From NCBI GenBank assembly GCA_002168075.1, contig NHCE01000003.1, positions 54,170 through 118,169 of the forward strand: DNA of 64,000 bases, read 5' to 3'. Below, in pieces: positions 36,624-45,661 of this stretch. Positions within the stretch are counted from its first letter, which is position 1. Each line of letters begins with the position of its first letter. The position numbers and the translations under genes are program-made. The notes below the pieces were generated by a model. The model had not been told where the DNA came from and made no database searches. It saw only the letters and a program-made list of their open reading frames with translations. The stretch comes from Rhizobiales bacterium TMED25 (GTDB lineage: Bacteria; Pseudomonadota; Alphaproteobacteria; Rhizobiales; TMED25).

Positions 36624-38007
36624 CTATATCTTCAACCATTTTCTTTGCATCACCAAATAACATCATTGTATTATCTCTGAAGAACAGTTCATTTTCCACG
36701 CCAGCGTAGCCTGATGCAAGTGATCTTTTCAAAAATAAGATTGTACCAGATTTTTCAACATCTAATATTGGCATTCCGTAAATCGGGCTTGTTTTATCAG
36801 TCTTAGCCGCAGGGTTTGTAACATCATTAGCACCAATTACAAACGCAACATCTGCTTGGCTAAATTGCGAGTTGATATCCTCCAACTCAAATACTTCATC
36901 ATAAGGCACTTGAGCTTCAGCAAGTAAAACATTCATATGTCCTGGCATTCTTCCTGCAACAGGATGTATTGCATAAGACACATTAACACCGGCTTCTTTG
37001 AGATTATCTACCATCTCTTTCAATGCGTGTTGCGCTTGCGCTACTGCCATTCCATAGCCTGGAACTATGATAACAGATCCTGCATTTTTCATAATGAAAG
37101 CCGCATCATCTGCTGAGCCTTTTTTTACAGGTCTATTATCTGAAACATCTTGAGATGCAGTATTTGAGTCTCCACCAAAGCCCCCAAGAATTACATTAAA
37201 GAATGACCTGTTCATACCCTTGCACATTATATATGATAATATGGCTCCTGAAGATCCTACCAAGGCTCCTGTGATGATTAAAGCTATATTCCCCAATGTG
37301 AATCCTATACCTGCTGCGGCCCATCCTGAATATGAGTTTAGCATTGATACAACAACGGGCATATCTGCACCACCTATTGGTATTATAATTAAAAACCCAA
37401 TTGTGAATGATAGAAGAACAATTAACCAAAATACTGTGTACGATTGAGTTATTGCAAATATAACCAGAAGAACCAAGATTAAAATAGCTAAAAGTAGGTT
37501 AAAGAGGTGCTGCTTCGGAAAAGTAATTGGAGAGCCAGACATTATTCCCTGTAATTTCAAGAAAGCAATGATTGATCCTGAAAAGGTAATTGCTCCTATT
37601 ATAACACCGATTCCCATTTCAATTAGGCTTGCGAGATGAATATTACCAACTGAACCAATACCCATTGATGATGGAACATATAAAGCCGCAGAGGCGACTA
37701 AAACAGCTGCCAGTCCAACAAGTGAATGGAACGCTGCAACCAGCTGGGGCATAGCTGTCATAGCAATTTTCCTTGCTATAGTTAAACCAATCGAACCACC
37801 AATTCCTATACCAACAACAAGTAATATTATATCTAAATTTTGATTTGGTGGAGATATAAATAGTGTTGTAATAGCCGCAATTATCATACCTGCTATGCCA
37901 TAGTAGTTTCCTTTTCTAGCAGTTTCGGGGTTTGATAATCCACGCAATGCTAATATAAAAAAAATACCTGAAACGAGATATAAGAATGCAATAAGATTTG
38001 CTGACAC
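36610..38007 (-). CDS. pntB: NAD(P) transhydrogenase subunit beta
   Basis: Part of the proton-driven transhydrogenase that makes NADPH from NADH in the inner membrane. It has about nine N-terminal helices (domain II) up to about residue 265. The NADP-binding domain III follows, with I-I-V-P-G-Y-G-M-A-V-A-Q-A-Q (about 314-327), H-P-V-A-G-R-M-P-G-H-M-N-V-L-L-A-E-A and G-A-N-D-V-T-N-P-A-A. Length 465 is standard. It is the last gene of the operon, one base after pntAb, and overlaps the TPR lipoprotein gene by 14 bases at its 3' end. Confidence 0.97.
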   Translation of the reverse strand: MSANLIAFLYLVSGIFFILALRGLSNPETARKGNYYGIAGMIIAAITTLFISPPNQNLDIILLVVGIGIGGSIGLTIARKIAMTAMPQLVAAFHSLVGLAAVLVASAALYVPSSMGIGSVGNIHLASLIEMGIGVIIGAITFSGSIIAFLKLQGIMSGSPITFPKQHLFNLLLAILILVLLVIFAITQSYTVFWLIVLLSFTIGFLIIIPIGGADMPVVVSMLNSYSGWAAAGIGFTLGNIALIITGALVGSSGAILSYIMCKGMNRSFFNVILGGFGGDSNTASQDVSDNRPVKKGSADDAAFIMKNAGSVIIVPGYGMAVAQAQHALKEMVDNLKEAGVNVSYAIHPVAGRMPGHMNVLLAEAQVPYDEVFELEDINSQFSQADVAFVIGANDVTNPAAKTDKTSPIYGMPILDVEKSGTILFLKRSLASGYAGVENELFFRDNTMMLFGDAKKMVEDIVKAF

Positions 38008-38008
38008 T

Positions 38009-38389
38009 TTATTTAACTTTCTTTTTATACATGGCTAGCATTCTATAAGTAACATAGAAGCCTCCAAAAATATTGATAGATGCAAGAATCAATGCAAAAA
38101 ATCCAAGCCCTTTTGCAATATAAAAGTTACTGATATTTGTTTGACCATCAATAAATTCTGTTCCAATTGCCAATAAAGCTCCAACAATTATGACAGATGA
38201 TATGGCATTTGTTACAGACATGAGGGGAGTATGCAATGCTGGTGTAACACTCCAAATAACATAGTAACCAATAAATATTGCAAGTATAAATATTGCGAAT
38301 TTATACATTAGAGGGTCAACAGTTCCCATTAAGCCAATATTTTGAGCTAAATCTGTTGCTTCTAGAATAATATTACTATCTTTTGCCAT
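38009..38389 (-). CDS. pntAb: NAD(P) transhydrogenase subunit alpha part 2
   Basis: The membrane part of the alpha subunit as a separate 126-residue protein. It has about three helices (residues 30-48, 55-80 and 88-115), the [12 protein letters not shown] and [17 protein letters not shown] segments being typical. Splitting PntA into Aa and Ab is normal in Alphaproteobacteria. It lies 16 bases after pntAa and 1 base before pntB. Confidence 0.95.
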   Translation of the reverse strand: MAKDSNIILEATDLAQNIGLMGTVDPLMYKFAIFILAIFIGYYVIWSVTPALHTPLMSVTNAISSVIIVGALLAIGTEFIDGQTNISNFYIAKGLGFFALILASINIFGGFYVTYRMLAMYKKKVK

Positions 38390-38405
38390 ATTGATTACCC
38401 TTCAG

Positions 38406-39533
38406 TTATTTATACATTGGATGCACTAGGACACCATCTTTGATTATCAATATTCCACTAATAATTTCATCTTCATAGTTTATTGATAGCTGCTGGTTAT
38501 CAACATCAATTATTTCATCTAAAAATTTCATAATGTTCTGAGCATATAGATTTGATGCATCGGTTGGCAAACGTCTCGCAAAATTTTCGTAACCGAGAAT
38601 GGTAATGCCCTCATGAAGAGTCTTCTTTCCAACTTGGGACATTTCTACATTCCCCCCTCTTTCAGTCGCTAAATCAACAATTACAGAACCATCTTTCATA
38701 GACTCAACCATTTTTTTTGTAACAAGAATTGGAGCTTTACGTCCTGGAATTAGAGCTGTCGTAATAACTATATCCTGGTTTTTAATATGTTCTGATAATA
38801 ACTCTTCTTGCTTTTGCTGATATTCTTTTGACATTTCTTTTGCGTAGCCAGCTGAAGTTTCTGCAGCCTTAAATTCCTCGTCTTCTACAGCGATAAATTT
38901 AGCACCTAGAGATACGACTTGCTCTTTTGTAGCTGGTCTAACATCTGTTGCTGTGACAATGCCACCAAGCCGTCTGGCGGTTGCAATTGCCTGCAAACCG
39001 GCAACTCCAACACCCATAATAAAAATCTTTGCTGGCGCTATTGTGCCTGCTGCAGTCATCATCATTGGTACTGCTTTTTTATACTCGGCAACACTATCAA
39101 TTACTGCCTTATAACCCGATAGATTTGATTGAGACGACAGTACATCCATGGATTGTGCACGTGTAATCCTTGGCATCAATTCCATCGAAAATAGCTGATG
39201 TCCATACTTTGCAACCCGATTTAGCTCCGAGCTTGACCCGTAAGGATCCATTTGACCGATTATAATTGTATTCTTATTAAGTTTTTCGAGTATCTTATCT
39301 TCCGGTCTTTTGACAGTAATTAGTATTTCAGACTTTAAAGCTGATTCATTGATAGTACGTGTTACTTTTGCACCAGCAGTTTCGTATTGAGAGTCAGAGT
39401 AATTTGATTTTTGACCACAACCAGATTGAATCAATACATTTATACCACGATTAACGATCTTCTTCACGACATCAGGAGTTAGAGCAACTCTCGTTTCAGA
39501 TTGATCAGTCTCTGTTAATACTGTTATTTGCAT
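38406..39533 (-). CDS. pntAa: NAD(P) transhydrogenase subunit alpha part 1
   Basis: The soluble NAD(H)-binding domain I of transhydrogenase, 375 residues. It has the alanine dehydrogenase/PNT fold: E-T-D-Q-S-E-T-R-V-A-L-T-P-D (about 7-20), the Rossmann loop G-V-G-V-A-G-L-Q-A-I-A-T-A-R-R-L-G (about 173-189) and T-D-V-R-P-A-T-K-E-Q. R-L-P-T-D-A-S-N-L-Y-A-Q-N marks the C-terminal region. It lies 15 bases after the small cytochrome oxidase gene and leads the pnt genes. Confidence 0.96.
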   Translation of the reverse strand: MQITVLTETDQSETRVALTPDVVKKIVNRGINVLIQSGCGQKSNYSDSQYETAGAKVTRTINESALKSEILITVKRPEDKILEKLNKNTIIIGQMDPYGSSSELNRVAKYGHQLFSMELMPRITRAQSMDVLSSQSNLSGYKAVIDSVAEYKKAVPMMMTAAGTIAPAKIFIMGVGVAGLQAIATARRLGGIVTATDVRPATKEQVVSLGAKFIAVEDEEFKAAETSAGYAKEMSKEYQQKQEELLSEHIKNQDIVITTALIPGRKAPILVTKKMVESMKDGSVIVDLATERGGNVEMSQVGKKTLHEGITILGYENFARRLPTDASNLYAQNIMKFLDEIIDVDNQQLSINYEDEIISGILIIKDGVLVHPMYK

Positions 39534-39548
39534 TGTTTTTGTAATTCT

Positions 39549-39686
39549 TTAATAAACAAAAGCGAGAAGAAATACTAAAATTAGAATAACAAGTATTGTT
39601 GTATATTTTGTAAACTTTATAAAACCATCATATGTTTTATTGTGTTCCTTGTAATCCATTTCTATGATTTTTTTTTCTTTGCTCAT
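39549..39686 (-). CDS. aa3-type cytochrome c oxidase subunit IV-like small protein
   Basis: A 45-residue membrane protein that starts M-S-K-E-K-K-I-I-E-M-D-Y-K-E-H-N-K-T-Y and has one C-terminal helix (about residues 28-44). The M-D-Y-x-E-H-x-x-T-Y-x-x-F-x-K segment is the signature of the bacterial aa3 oxidase subunit IV family (COX4_pro_2), a single-helix subunit of unclear necessity. In alphaproteobacteria this gene commonly stands just upstream of the pnt genes rather than with the other cox genes, as here (15 bases before pntAa). No other oxidase gene is in the window. Confidence 0.85.
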   Translation of the reverse strand: MSKEKKIIEMDYKEHNKTYDGFIKFTKYTTILVILILVFLLAFVY

Positions 39687-39748
39687 GTTTGATACTCACA
39701 AAATAAAATTACACATAATAATAAAAAAATTCAAGCCCTAAATATTGG

Positions 39749-41113
39749 TTATAAGCCAAAATCGACACCTGTTTTTTTAAAAACTTCTGATTGTTTCTTG
39801 GTAAGCTTATCTATGTTAAATTCCCCAATGGCATCTTCAAAAAGATTATGTAAATTTAAGTTTGCATTTAAGTGTAAAAAAACTGATCCAAGACCGATCG
39901 CAGCTCTGTCCATAAAAACAAATTCTCTTGGGATTTCAACAGGACCAATTTTTTTTAATGATTGGTATACATTAAAGGCTTCTTTTCTTCCATAAACTTC
40001 GGGCTCTATGCCGTCAGCTACTGTTCTGCTTCTATTATCTAGAATCGGACCATAAATAAAGTTTGCCCAAACATTAAGAATATCTATTAACTCTTTATTT
40101 AAATTTTTGAAACCCCATGACTCATAAGAGTTTACTAACATTTCTTGATTATTATTTTTTAGACCATTGTATAAGTTAATTACACCTTCAACAAAAACTG
40201 GTTGAAACCTTCTAACACATCCAAAATCTAATAGGTTTATTCCAAGTACATTATTATCTTCTTCGATTATTGAATAATTCCCCAGGTGCGGGTCGCCGTG
40301 TATAACCCCGAACTGACCAAAAGGGACCCACCATGCTCTAAAAAGACAATGAGCTATTTTATTTCTAATTTCTTGGCTCGAAGACTTATAATCCATTAAT
40401 GGCTTACCAGATAGGTAACTCATGACTAATAATTTATCAGTTGACACATTTTTAAATACAGTTGGTATTCTAATATCATCATACTTTTTTAAAATTTCGC
40501 TAAATAATTTTAGGTGGTTTGCTTCTCTATCATAGTCAAGCTCTTCTCGTAATCTTTGGGCAATTTCTTCCCTAATTTTATTAGTTCCAATGGCAGGGTC
40601 TAAGTTTTTATTAATTTTAAATATAATATCTAACTGCTTTAAATCAGCTTCAACGGCAGAAATCATATTTGGATATTGTAACTTACAAACAATTTCTCTA
40701 TTTTTCATATCCCTTGCTTTATGAACCTGCCCCAGAGATGCTGCAGCAAATGGCTTATAATTAAATTCAATAAATTTTTTTTCCCAATTATTACCAAGTT
40801 CCATTTGCATTCGTCTTCTTACAAAACCTGCCCCCATTGGAGGAGCCATATTTTGTAATTTGGATAATTCATCTTTGTATTCTTCCGGGATTGCACCGGG
40901 TATCGTTGATAATAATTGCGCAATTTTCATTAATGGTCCCTTTAAAGTTCCGAGCGCATTCTTTAGAGCAACTGCGTTCCTCTCTGATTTATTATCTGAA
41001 ATAACAGTATTTATGAGAAATCTTGTTGCGAATTTTCCAACTTCTTTTCCAACACTTGAATATCTTGATAATCTTTTTGGGTAGTTATTTGTCTCTTTAA
41101 AATTTTGTACCAT
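39749..41113 (-). CDS. ABC1/UbiB-family atypical kinase
   Basis: A 454-residue protein of the ABC1/AarF family. Its signatures are L-K-G-P-L-M-K-I-A-Q-L-L-S (the KxGQ-type helix, about 55-67), the Ala-rich loop P-F-A-A-A-S-L-G-Q-V-H-K-A, the H-G-D-P-H-L-G-N catalytic loop and the L-D-F-G metal loop. Family members support ubiquinone synthesis; UbiB itself has two C-terminal helices that I do not see here, so this may be a distinct paralogue. Its ATG overlaps the stop of the peptidase gene by one base. Confidence 0.88.
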   Translation of the reverse strand: MVQNFKETNNYPKRLSRYSSVGKEVGKFATRFLINTVISDNKSERNAVALKNALGTLKGPLMKIAQLLSTIPGAIPEEYKDELSKLQNMAPPMGAGFVRRRMQMELGNNWEKKFIEFNYKPFAAASLGQVHKARDMKNREIVCKLQYPNMISAVEADLKQLDIIFKINKNLDPAIGTNKIREEIAQRLREELDYDREANHLKLFSEILKKYDDIRIPTVFKNVSTDKLLVMSYLSGKPLMDYKSSSQEIRNKIAHCLFRAWWVPFGQFGVIHGDPHLGNYSIIEEDNNVLGINLLDFGCVRRFQPVFVEGVINLYNGLKNNNQEMLVNSYESWGFKNLNKELIDILNVWANFIYGPILDNRSRTVADGIEPEVYGRKEAFNVYQSLKKIGPVEIPREFVFMDRAAIGLGSVFLHLNANLNLHNLFEDAIGEFNIDKLTKKQSEVFKKTGVDFGL

Positions 41114-42903
41114 TAACTTATTTTTTCTAGCTCATCAATCATACTTGATATTAGGGATAGACCAGAGTCCCAGAAATCTGGATTTGAAGTATCTAAACCA
41201 AATGGAGTAAGTAAATCTTTATGATGTTTAGCCCCTCCAGAGGATAAGAGACTAATATATTTATCTACAAAATTTGTTGGATTATCCTCATAAATTGCAT
41301 AAAGAGAATTAACAAGGCAATCACCAAAAGCATATGCATAAACATAGAATGGACTATGAATAAAATGAGGTATATATGCCCAGAGATACTTATGTTGCTC
41401 ATGCATCTTGATTGCTGGTCCAAGGCTGGCCGATTGCGTATCAATCCAGATATTACTTATATCTTCTGCAGTTAGCTCGCCCATCTTTCTTTTCTGGTGG
41501 ACATATTGTTCAAATTTAAAGAACGAAATCTGCCTCACTACTGTATTGATCATGTCCTCTATCTTCGAAGCTAAGAGAACTTTCTTTTCTAAATCATTTG
41601 AGGTTTTCCGAACTAGCTTCTTATATGTGAGCATCTCACCAAATACACTGGCAGTCTCGGCTAAGGTTAGTGGAGTATCAGATAACAGAGGCCCCAAATC
41701 AGATGCCAATACTTGATGAACTCCATGGCCGAGTTCATGTGCAAGTGTCATGACATCTCTTGGCTTTCCTTGGTAATTAAGCAAGATGTACGGATGAGTA
41801 TCTGTTGTCACTGGGTGCGCAAATGCACCATTCACTTTCCCTTCATTTACTCTTGCATCTATCCAATTATTATCGAAAAATAACCTTACAATATCTGCAA
41901 TATCTTTGGAAAACTCCTCATACGCCTCGATAACTATTTCTTTTGCTTCACTCCATTCTATAGGTTTAGTATTTGCATCTGGAAGAGGTGCATTCCTATC
42001 CCAGCTTTCTAAATATGTCTTATTTAATAATTTTGCTTTTAAGGCATAATATCTATGGCTTGTAATTTCATAATTACTTTCGACTGTATTGACTAAAGCA
42101 CTTATTACTTCGGGCTCTATATTATTTGCTAAATGCCGTGACTCTTCTGAATTTGAATAATTTCTCCACTTATCAGAAATAGCTTTATCTTGACATATTG
42201 TATTCATAATATGTGTAAAAAGAGGAATATTTTCCTCAAGTTTTGATGAAACTGCTAGGAAGGCTATCTTCCTTTCTTCTTCTTTATCAGATAGTAATAG
42301 ATTGAGAGCTTCTTCAAGACTAACTGATCTACCATCTAGGCTCACCTTCATATTTGATATCGTCTGGTCAAAAAGCCGATTCCACGCAGAAAACGAAGTC
42401 ATACTCTTTTCTTGAAAAATTTTTTCAATCTCATCTGTAAGCTGATGAGGCTTATATTTTCTTATATTTTTGAACCAAGACTTATATTTGCTCAGGTCAG
42501 CATGAGTGAGTAACTCATCAAGAACATTATCTTCTAATTTATTTAGTTCAAGCTCGTAAAAAATTACTTTATTTGATATATCAGTAATCTTAGTGTGTGT
42601 ATCTCCATAAAATTTTGTTCTGACTGGATCACTTGTGTTAGTTACGTGATATAAAGTTGAATATGCTGACAATTTACCAATTAAATTGATTAGCTCTTCA
42701 TATTTATTGATAGAATTTTTTAAACGTTTTGCTTGTTTATCATAATTGCTATCATGCCCTAATATGTTTCCTTTATATGTATCTGCGAAATCATCGACAT
42801 CACTTTCTAATGTTTTAAAGTCCTTAGAAAATTGTTCAGAAGTTGGTGATATATATAAATCCCTCAAATTCCATTGTGGACATGCGTTTGTATTATCTAA
42901 CAT
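41113..42903 (-). CDS. M3-family oligoendopeptidase (PepF type)
   Basis: A cytoplasmic zinc peptidase that degrades short peptides. The motif A-H-E-L-G-H-G-V-H-Q (about residue 385) supplies two zinc His, and the downstream E in L-A-E-T-A-S-V-F-G-E the third ligand. The Q-I-S-F-F-K-F-E-Q-Y-V-H segment and the C-terminal Y-A-F-G-D-C-L-V-N-S-L-Y match the PepF branch. Length 596 is standard. Its stop shares one base with the ABC1 kinase start, suggesting coupling, an arrangement I have no functional explanation for. Confidence 0.94.
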   Translation of the reverse strand: MLDNTNACPQWNLRDLYISPTSEQFSKDFKTLESDVDDFADTYKGNILGHDSNYDKQAKRLKNSINKYEELINLIGKLSAYSTLYHVTNTSDPVRTKFYGDTHTKITDISNKVIFYELELNKLEDNVLDELLTHADLSKYKSWFKNIRKYKPHQLTDEIEKIFQEKSMTSFSAWNRLFDQTISNMKVSLDGRSVSLEEALNLLLSDKEEERKIAFLAVSSKLEENIPLFTHIMNTICQDKAISDKWRNYSNSEESRHLANNIEPEVISALVNTVESNYEITSHRYYALKAKLLNKTYLESWDRNAPLPDANTKPIEWSEAKEIVIEAYEEFSKDIADIVRLFFDNNWIDARVNEGKVNGAFAHPVTTDTHPYILLNYQGKPRDVMTLAHELGHGVHQVLASDLGPLLSDTPLTLAETASVFGEMLTYKKLVRKTSNDLEKKVLLASKIEDMINTVVRQISFFKFEQYVHQKRKMGELTAEDISNIWIDTQSASLGPAIKMHEQHKYLWAYIPHFIHSPFYVYAYAFGDCLVNSLYAIYEDNPTNFVDKYISLLSSGGAKHHKDLLTPFGLDTSNPDFWDSGLSLISSMIDELEKIS

Positions 42904-42963
42904 ATTTATACCCTTTTATTATTTAACGAATTAAATATAAATTTTGATTATATTTTCTAATAT

Positions 42964-43203
42964 TTATTTTTGATATTTCTTTTTCCATTCATCATGAGGC
43001 ATACCATATACAAACTCCTTAGCTTTCTCATAATCAATAGTAATACCATTTTCTAATGATGCCTCTTTATACCACTTGGCAATGCAGTTTCTACAAAAAC
43101 CAGATAAATCCATCAGATCAATATTTTGTACCTCTGTGTTTTCTTGCAAATGGGAAATCAGCCTATGTAGGACCTGTGACTCAATCTTCTCATCAATACT
43201 CAT
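42964..43203 (-). CDS. DUF1244 protein
   Basis: A 79-residue conserved protein without a known role. It shows the family pattern: V-L-H-R-L-I-S-H-L-Q (about 11-20), L-S-G-F-C-R-N-C-I-A-K-W-Y (about 33-45) and Y-G-M-P-H-D-E-W-K-K-K-Y-Q at the C-terminus. The two Cys in F-C-R-N-C suggest metal or redox chemistry, but this is not shown. It lies 11 bases after the N-formylglutamate amidohydrolase gene, a frequent alphaproteobacterial neighbour. Confidence 0.9.
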   Translation of the reverse strand: MSIDEKIESQVLHRLISHLQENTEVQNIDLMDLSGFCRNCIAKWYKEASLENGITIDYEKAKEFVYGMPHDEWKKKYQK

Positions 43204-43214
43204 TTATTACTCCT

Positions 43215-44012
43215 TTATATAGATTTTGTTCCAAATTTTTTAATTTTATTTATTTCTGATCTATTAATATCAAGAACTTTCTGTAATTTTTCCGATATAT
43301 ATAATGCGATTTGATTTTGCTTCTTATGATTATTGATTAAATCATTTCTGACCTCTATCAGTGCATGGGGTATGCCTTGTGTGGTTGCATGCTTATTCAA
43401 TGTATCACCTCTTAAATAACCAATATAGGGTTCATTATCGCCAATTTTATATTTATTATCATTCTCTAGCAAATTAATTAAAGGTTCTGATACTCGATTA
43501 TCTCTATCCCACAGAATAGAGACCTCCCATGGCCTAATATTATTTCTAAATATTCTTGTAAAAGAGTGCATTGATATAATTACAGGAACAAAGCCTCTTT
43601 GGATTATATTATTGATCATAATTTCGATTTGATTATGGTATGGAACATAAAAATTTCTTTTTCTTTTATTAAATTCACTCTTATCAATATTTCTATTGCC
43701 CGGAATAATATGCTGATCTGCAAATTTCATAATCAATGTTGGATCATCTATTCCTCTATTTGGATCAATCAATAACCGTGAAAAATATGAAAAAATAGCA
43801 TTAGCACCCAGTAAACTAGCCATACTATGTGTAAGACCGTATGCTCCAATATCATAAGCAATGTGCTTATTAAGTAAACTCTTGGAAAGTCCAAGATTGG
43901 AATATTTTACAGGTATATATGAGCTGGAATGGTCACATAATAGTATTATATTAGATTTAGGGCGATGAATAGTTTGGTATGGGAGAGAATTTGGTGGTTT
44001 TTCATTTATCAT
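43215..44012 (-). CDS. N-formylglutamate amidohydrolase family protein
   Basis: A 265-residue hydrolase that in the characterised family releases formate from N-formylglutamate in histidine breakdown. Visible residues are L-L-C-D-H-S-S-S-Y-I-P (about 28-38), H-I-A-Y-D-I-G-A, S-R-L-L-I-D-P-N-R, I-S-M-H-S-F-T-R (about 145-152) and the C-terminal A-L-I-E-V-R-N-D-L-I, all family hallmarks. No other hut gene is nearby, so it may act on a different N-acyl substrate. It sits between rpmJ and the DUF1244 gene. Confidence 0.9.
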   Translation of the reverse strand: MINEKPPNSLPYQTIHRPKSNIILLCDHSSSYIPVKYSNLGLSKSLLNKHIAYDIGAYGLTHSMASLLGANAIFSYFSRLLIDPNRGIDDPTLIMKFADQHIIPGNRNIDKSEFNKRKRNFYVPYHNQIEIMINNIIQRGFVPVIISMHSFTRIFRNNIRPWEVSILWDRDNRVSEPLINLLENDNKYKIGDNEPYIGYLRGDTLNKHATTQGIPHALIEVRNDLINNHKKQNQIALYISEKLQKVLDINRSEINKIKKFGTKSI

Positions 44013-44024
44013 AGATAAATGTAT

Positions 44025-44150
44025 CTAGCCTTGTCTTGCTTTAAAACGCTTATTAACCTTGTTAATGACATATAAACGACCTTTTCTGCGCACAACTCTG
44101 TTGGCGCGATGTCTATTTTTCAGAGATTTTAGAGAGTTCTTTACTTTCAT
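44025..44150 (-). CDS. rpmJ: 50S ribosomal protein L36 (Cys-free form)
   Basis: A 41-residue protein reading [15 protein letters not shown], then [13 protein letters not shown] and ending F-K-A-R-Q-G. This is the zinc-free YkgO-like L36 that is the normal form in Alphaproteobacteria. An AGGTGG ribosome site lies 7 bases before ATG 44150. It stands alone between gltD and the amidohydrolase gene, 12 bases before the latter. Confidence 0.97.
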   Translation of the reverse strand: MKVKNSLKSLKNRHRANRVVRRKGRLYVINKVNKRFKARQG

Positions 44151-44218
44151 TTTTCTACCACCTACCATACTAATATTTCTCTATTAGAATAAAGTCAAGA
44201 AATGTTTCTAATTCTTTC

Positions 44219-45637
44219 TTATCTTGGTAGTTTCGTTTTGCCCATTAGATATTTGTCTACTGAATGAGCAACTTGTCTTCCTTCTCTTATTGCCCACACA
44301 ACAAGCGACTGACCTCTTCGCATATCACCTGCAACAAAGATTTTTTCCTTATTAGTTTTATAGTCGACATCATTAGCATCAACATTACCTCTCTGGTTTA
44401 ATTTAATATCCAGATTAGATAATAAACCTTCATGTATTGGGTGAACAAAGCCCATGGCGAGTAAAGCAAGGTCGGCCTTTATTTGGATATTTGAATTATC
44501 TATTTTTTTTAGTGATTGATCTACTTCAACACAGTTTAATCCTGTTAATTTTCCGTCGTTTCCAAGAAAACTTTCAGTTAGGATTGAGAAATCTCTTTTT
44601 GCACCTTCGGCTTGGCTAGATGAAGTTCTCATTTTAAGTGGCCAATGAGGCCATGTAAGCCCCTTATTCTCGCTCTCTGGCGGCTCTGGCATAATTTCGA
44701 GCTGAGTAACAGATAATGCTCCCTGTCGGAATGAAGTTCCGATGCAGTCAGATCCTGTATCACCTCCACCGATAACTACTACATTTTTACCCTTTGCACT
44801 AATTTTTCTCTCATCTTCAGAGATTTCTAATGAATTAATTCGGTTTTGGGATGGCAAAAAATCCATTGCATAGTGCACACCTTCTAAATCTCTACCTGGG
44901 ATGGGTAAGTCACGAGGTTTTTCAGAGCCTCCAGTTAAAATCAATGCATCATATTCTTGAAATAGATCATTAATATCTACATCATATCCTATATTTTTAT
45001 TATAATGAAAAGTAACACCCTCTTCCTGCATCTGAGCAACTCGTCTATCAATCAAATGTTTTTCCATTTTAAAATCCGGAATTCCATATCTTAAAAGACC
45101 GCCTGCTGTTGAGTTTTTTTCATATAAATCAATAGAGTGACCCTGCCTAGCAAGCTGTTGTGCTGCTGCAAGGCCAGCAGGACCAGAACCGATGATCGCA
45201 ATATTTTTTCCTGTTTTAATTTGAGAAATTTGAGGTTTTATCCAACCCTCCTTCCAAGCTTTGTCAACAATTGCACATTCTATCGTTTTTATTGTGACTG
45301 CATCGTCGGTCAAATTTAATGTGCATGAAGCTTCGCATGGTGCTGGGCATATTCTTCCAGTAAACTCAGGAAAGTTATTCGTTGAATGAAGGTTTAGAGA
45401 CGCTTCTTGCCAATTTGAGTTATATACAAGATCATTCCAGTCTGGTATTTGATTATTGACTGGACAACCGGTATGGCAAAACGGTATACCGCAGTCCATA
45501 CATCTGGCTGCTTGCTCTTTTGTTTTTTCTTCGCTAAGAGGAATAACAAATTCTTTGAAATTTCTTACCCTATCAGAAGCAGGTTTATATTTTCTATCGT
45601 ATCTATCAATTTCGAGAAATCCTGTAACTTTTCCCAT
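44219..45637 (-). CDS. gltD: Glutamate synthase small subunit
   Basis: Passes electrons from NADPH through FAD and 4Fe-4S clusters to GltB. The N-terminal Cys cluster is [17 protein letters not shown] (about 43-59). The FAD loop is [13 protein letters not shown] (about 150-162) and the NADPH loop [13 protein letters not shown]. The C-terminal [21 protein letters not shown] is intact. Length 472 is standard. It is 24 bases after gltB in one operon. Confidence 0.97.
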   Translation of the reverse strand: MGKVTGFLEIDRYDRKYKPASDRVRNFKEFVIPLSEEKTKEQAARCMDCGIPFCHTGCPVNNQIPDWNDLVYNSNWQEASLNLHSTNNFPEFTGRICPAPCEASCTLNLTDDAVTIKTIECAIVDKAWKEGWIKPQISQIKTGKNIAIIGSGPAGLAAAQQLARQGHSIDLYEKNSTAGGLLRYGIPDFKMEKHLIDRRVAQMQEEGVTFHYNKNIGYDVDINDLFQEYDALILTGGSEKPRDLPIPGRDLEGVHYAMDFLPSQNRINSLEISEDERKISAKGKNVVVIGGGDTGSDCIGTSFRQGALSVTQLEIMPEPPESENKGLTWPHWPLKMRTSSSQAEGAKRDFSILTESFLGNDGKLTGLNCVEVDQSLKKIDNSNIQIKADLALLAMGFVHPIHEGLLSNLDIKLNQRGNVDANDVDYKTNKEKIFVAGDMRRGQSLVVWAIREGRQVAHSVDKYLMGKTKLPR

Positions 45638-45661
45638 TTGGTCACCTATTTACTAATAATC

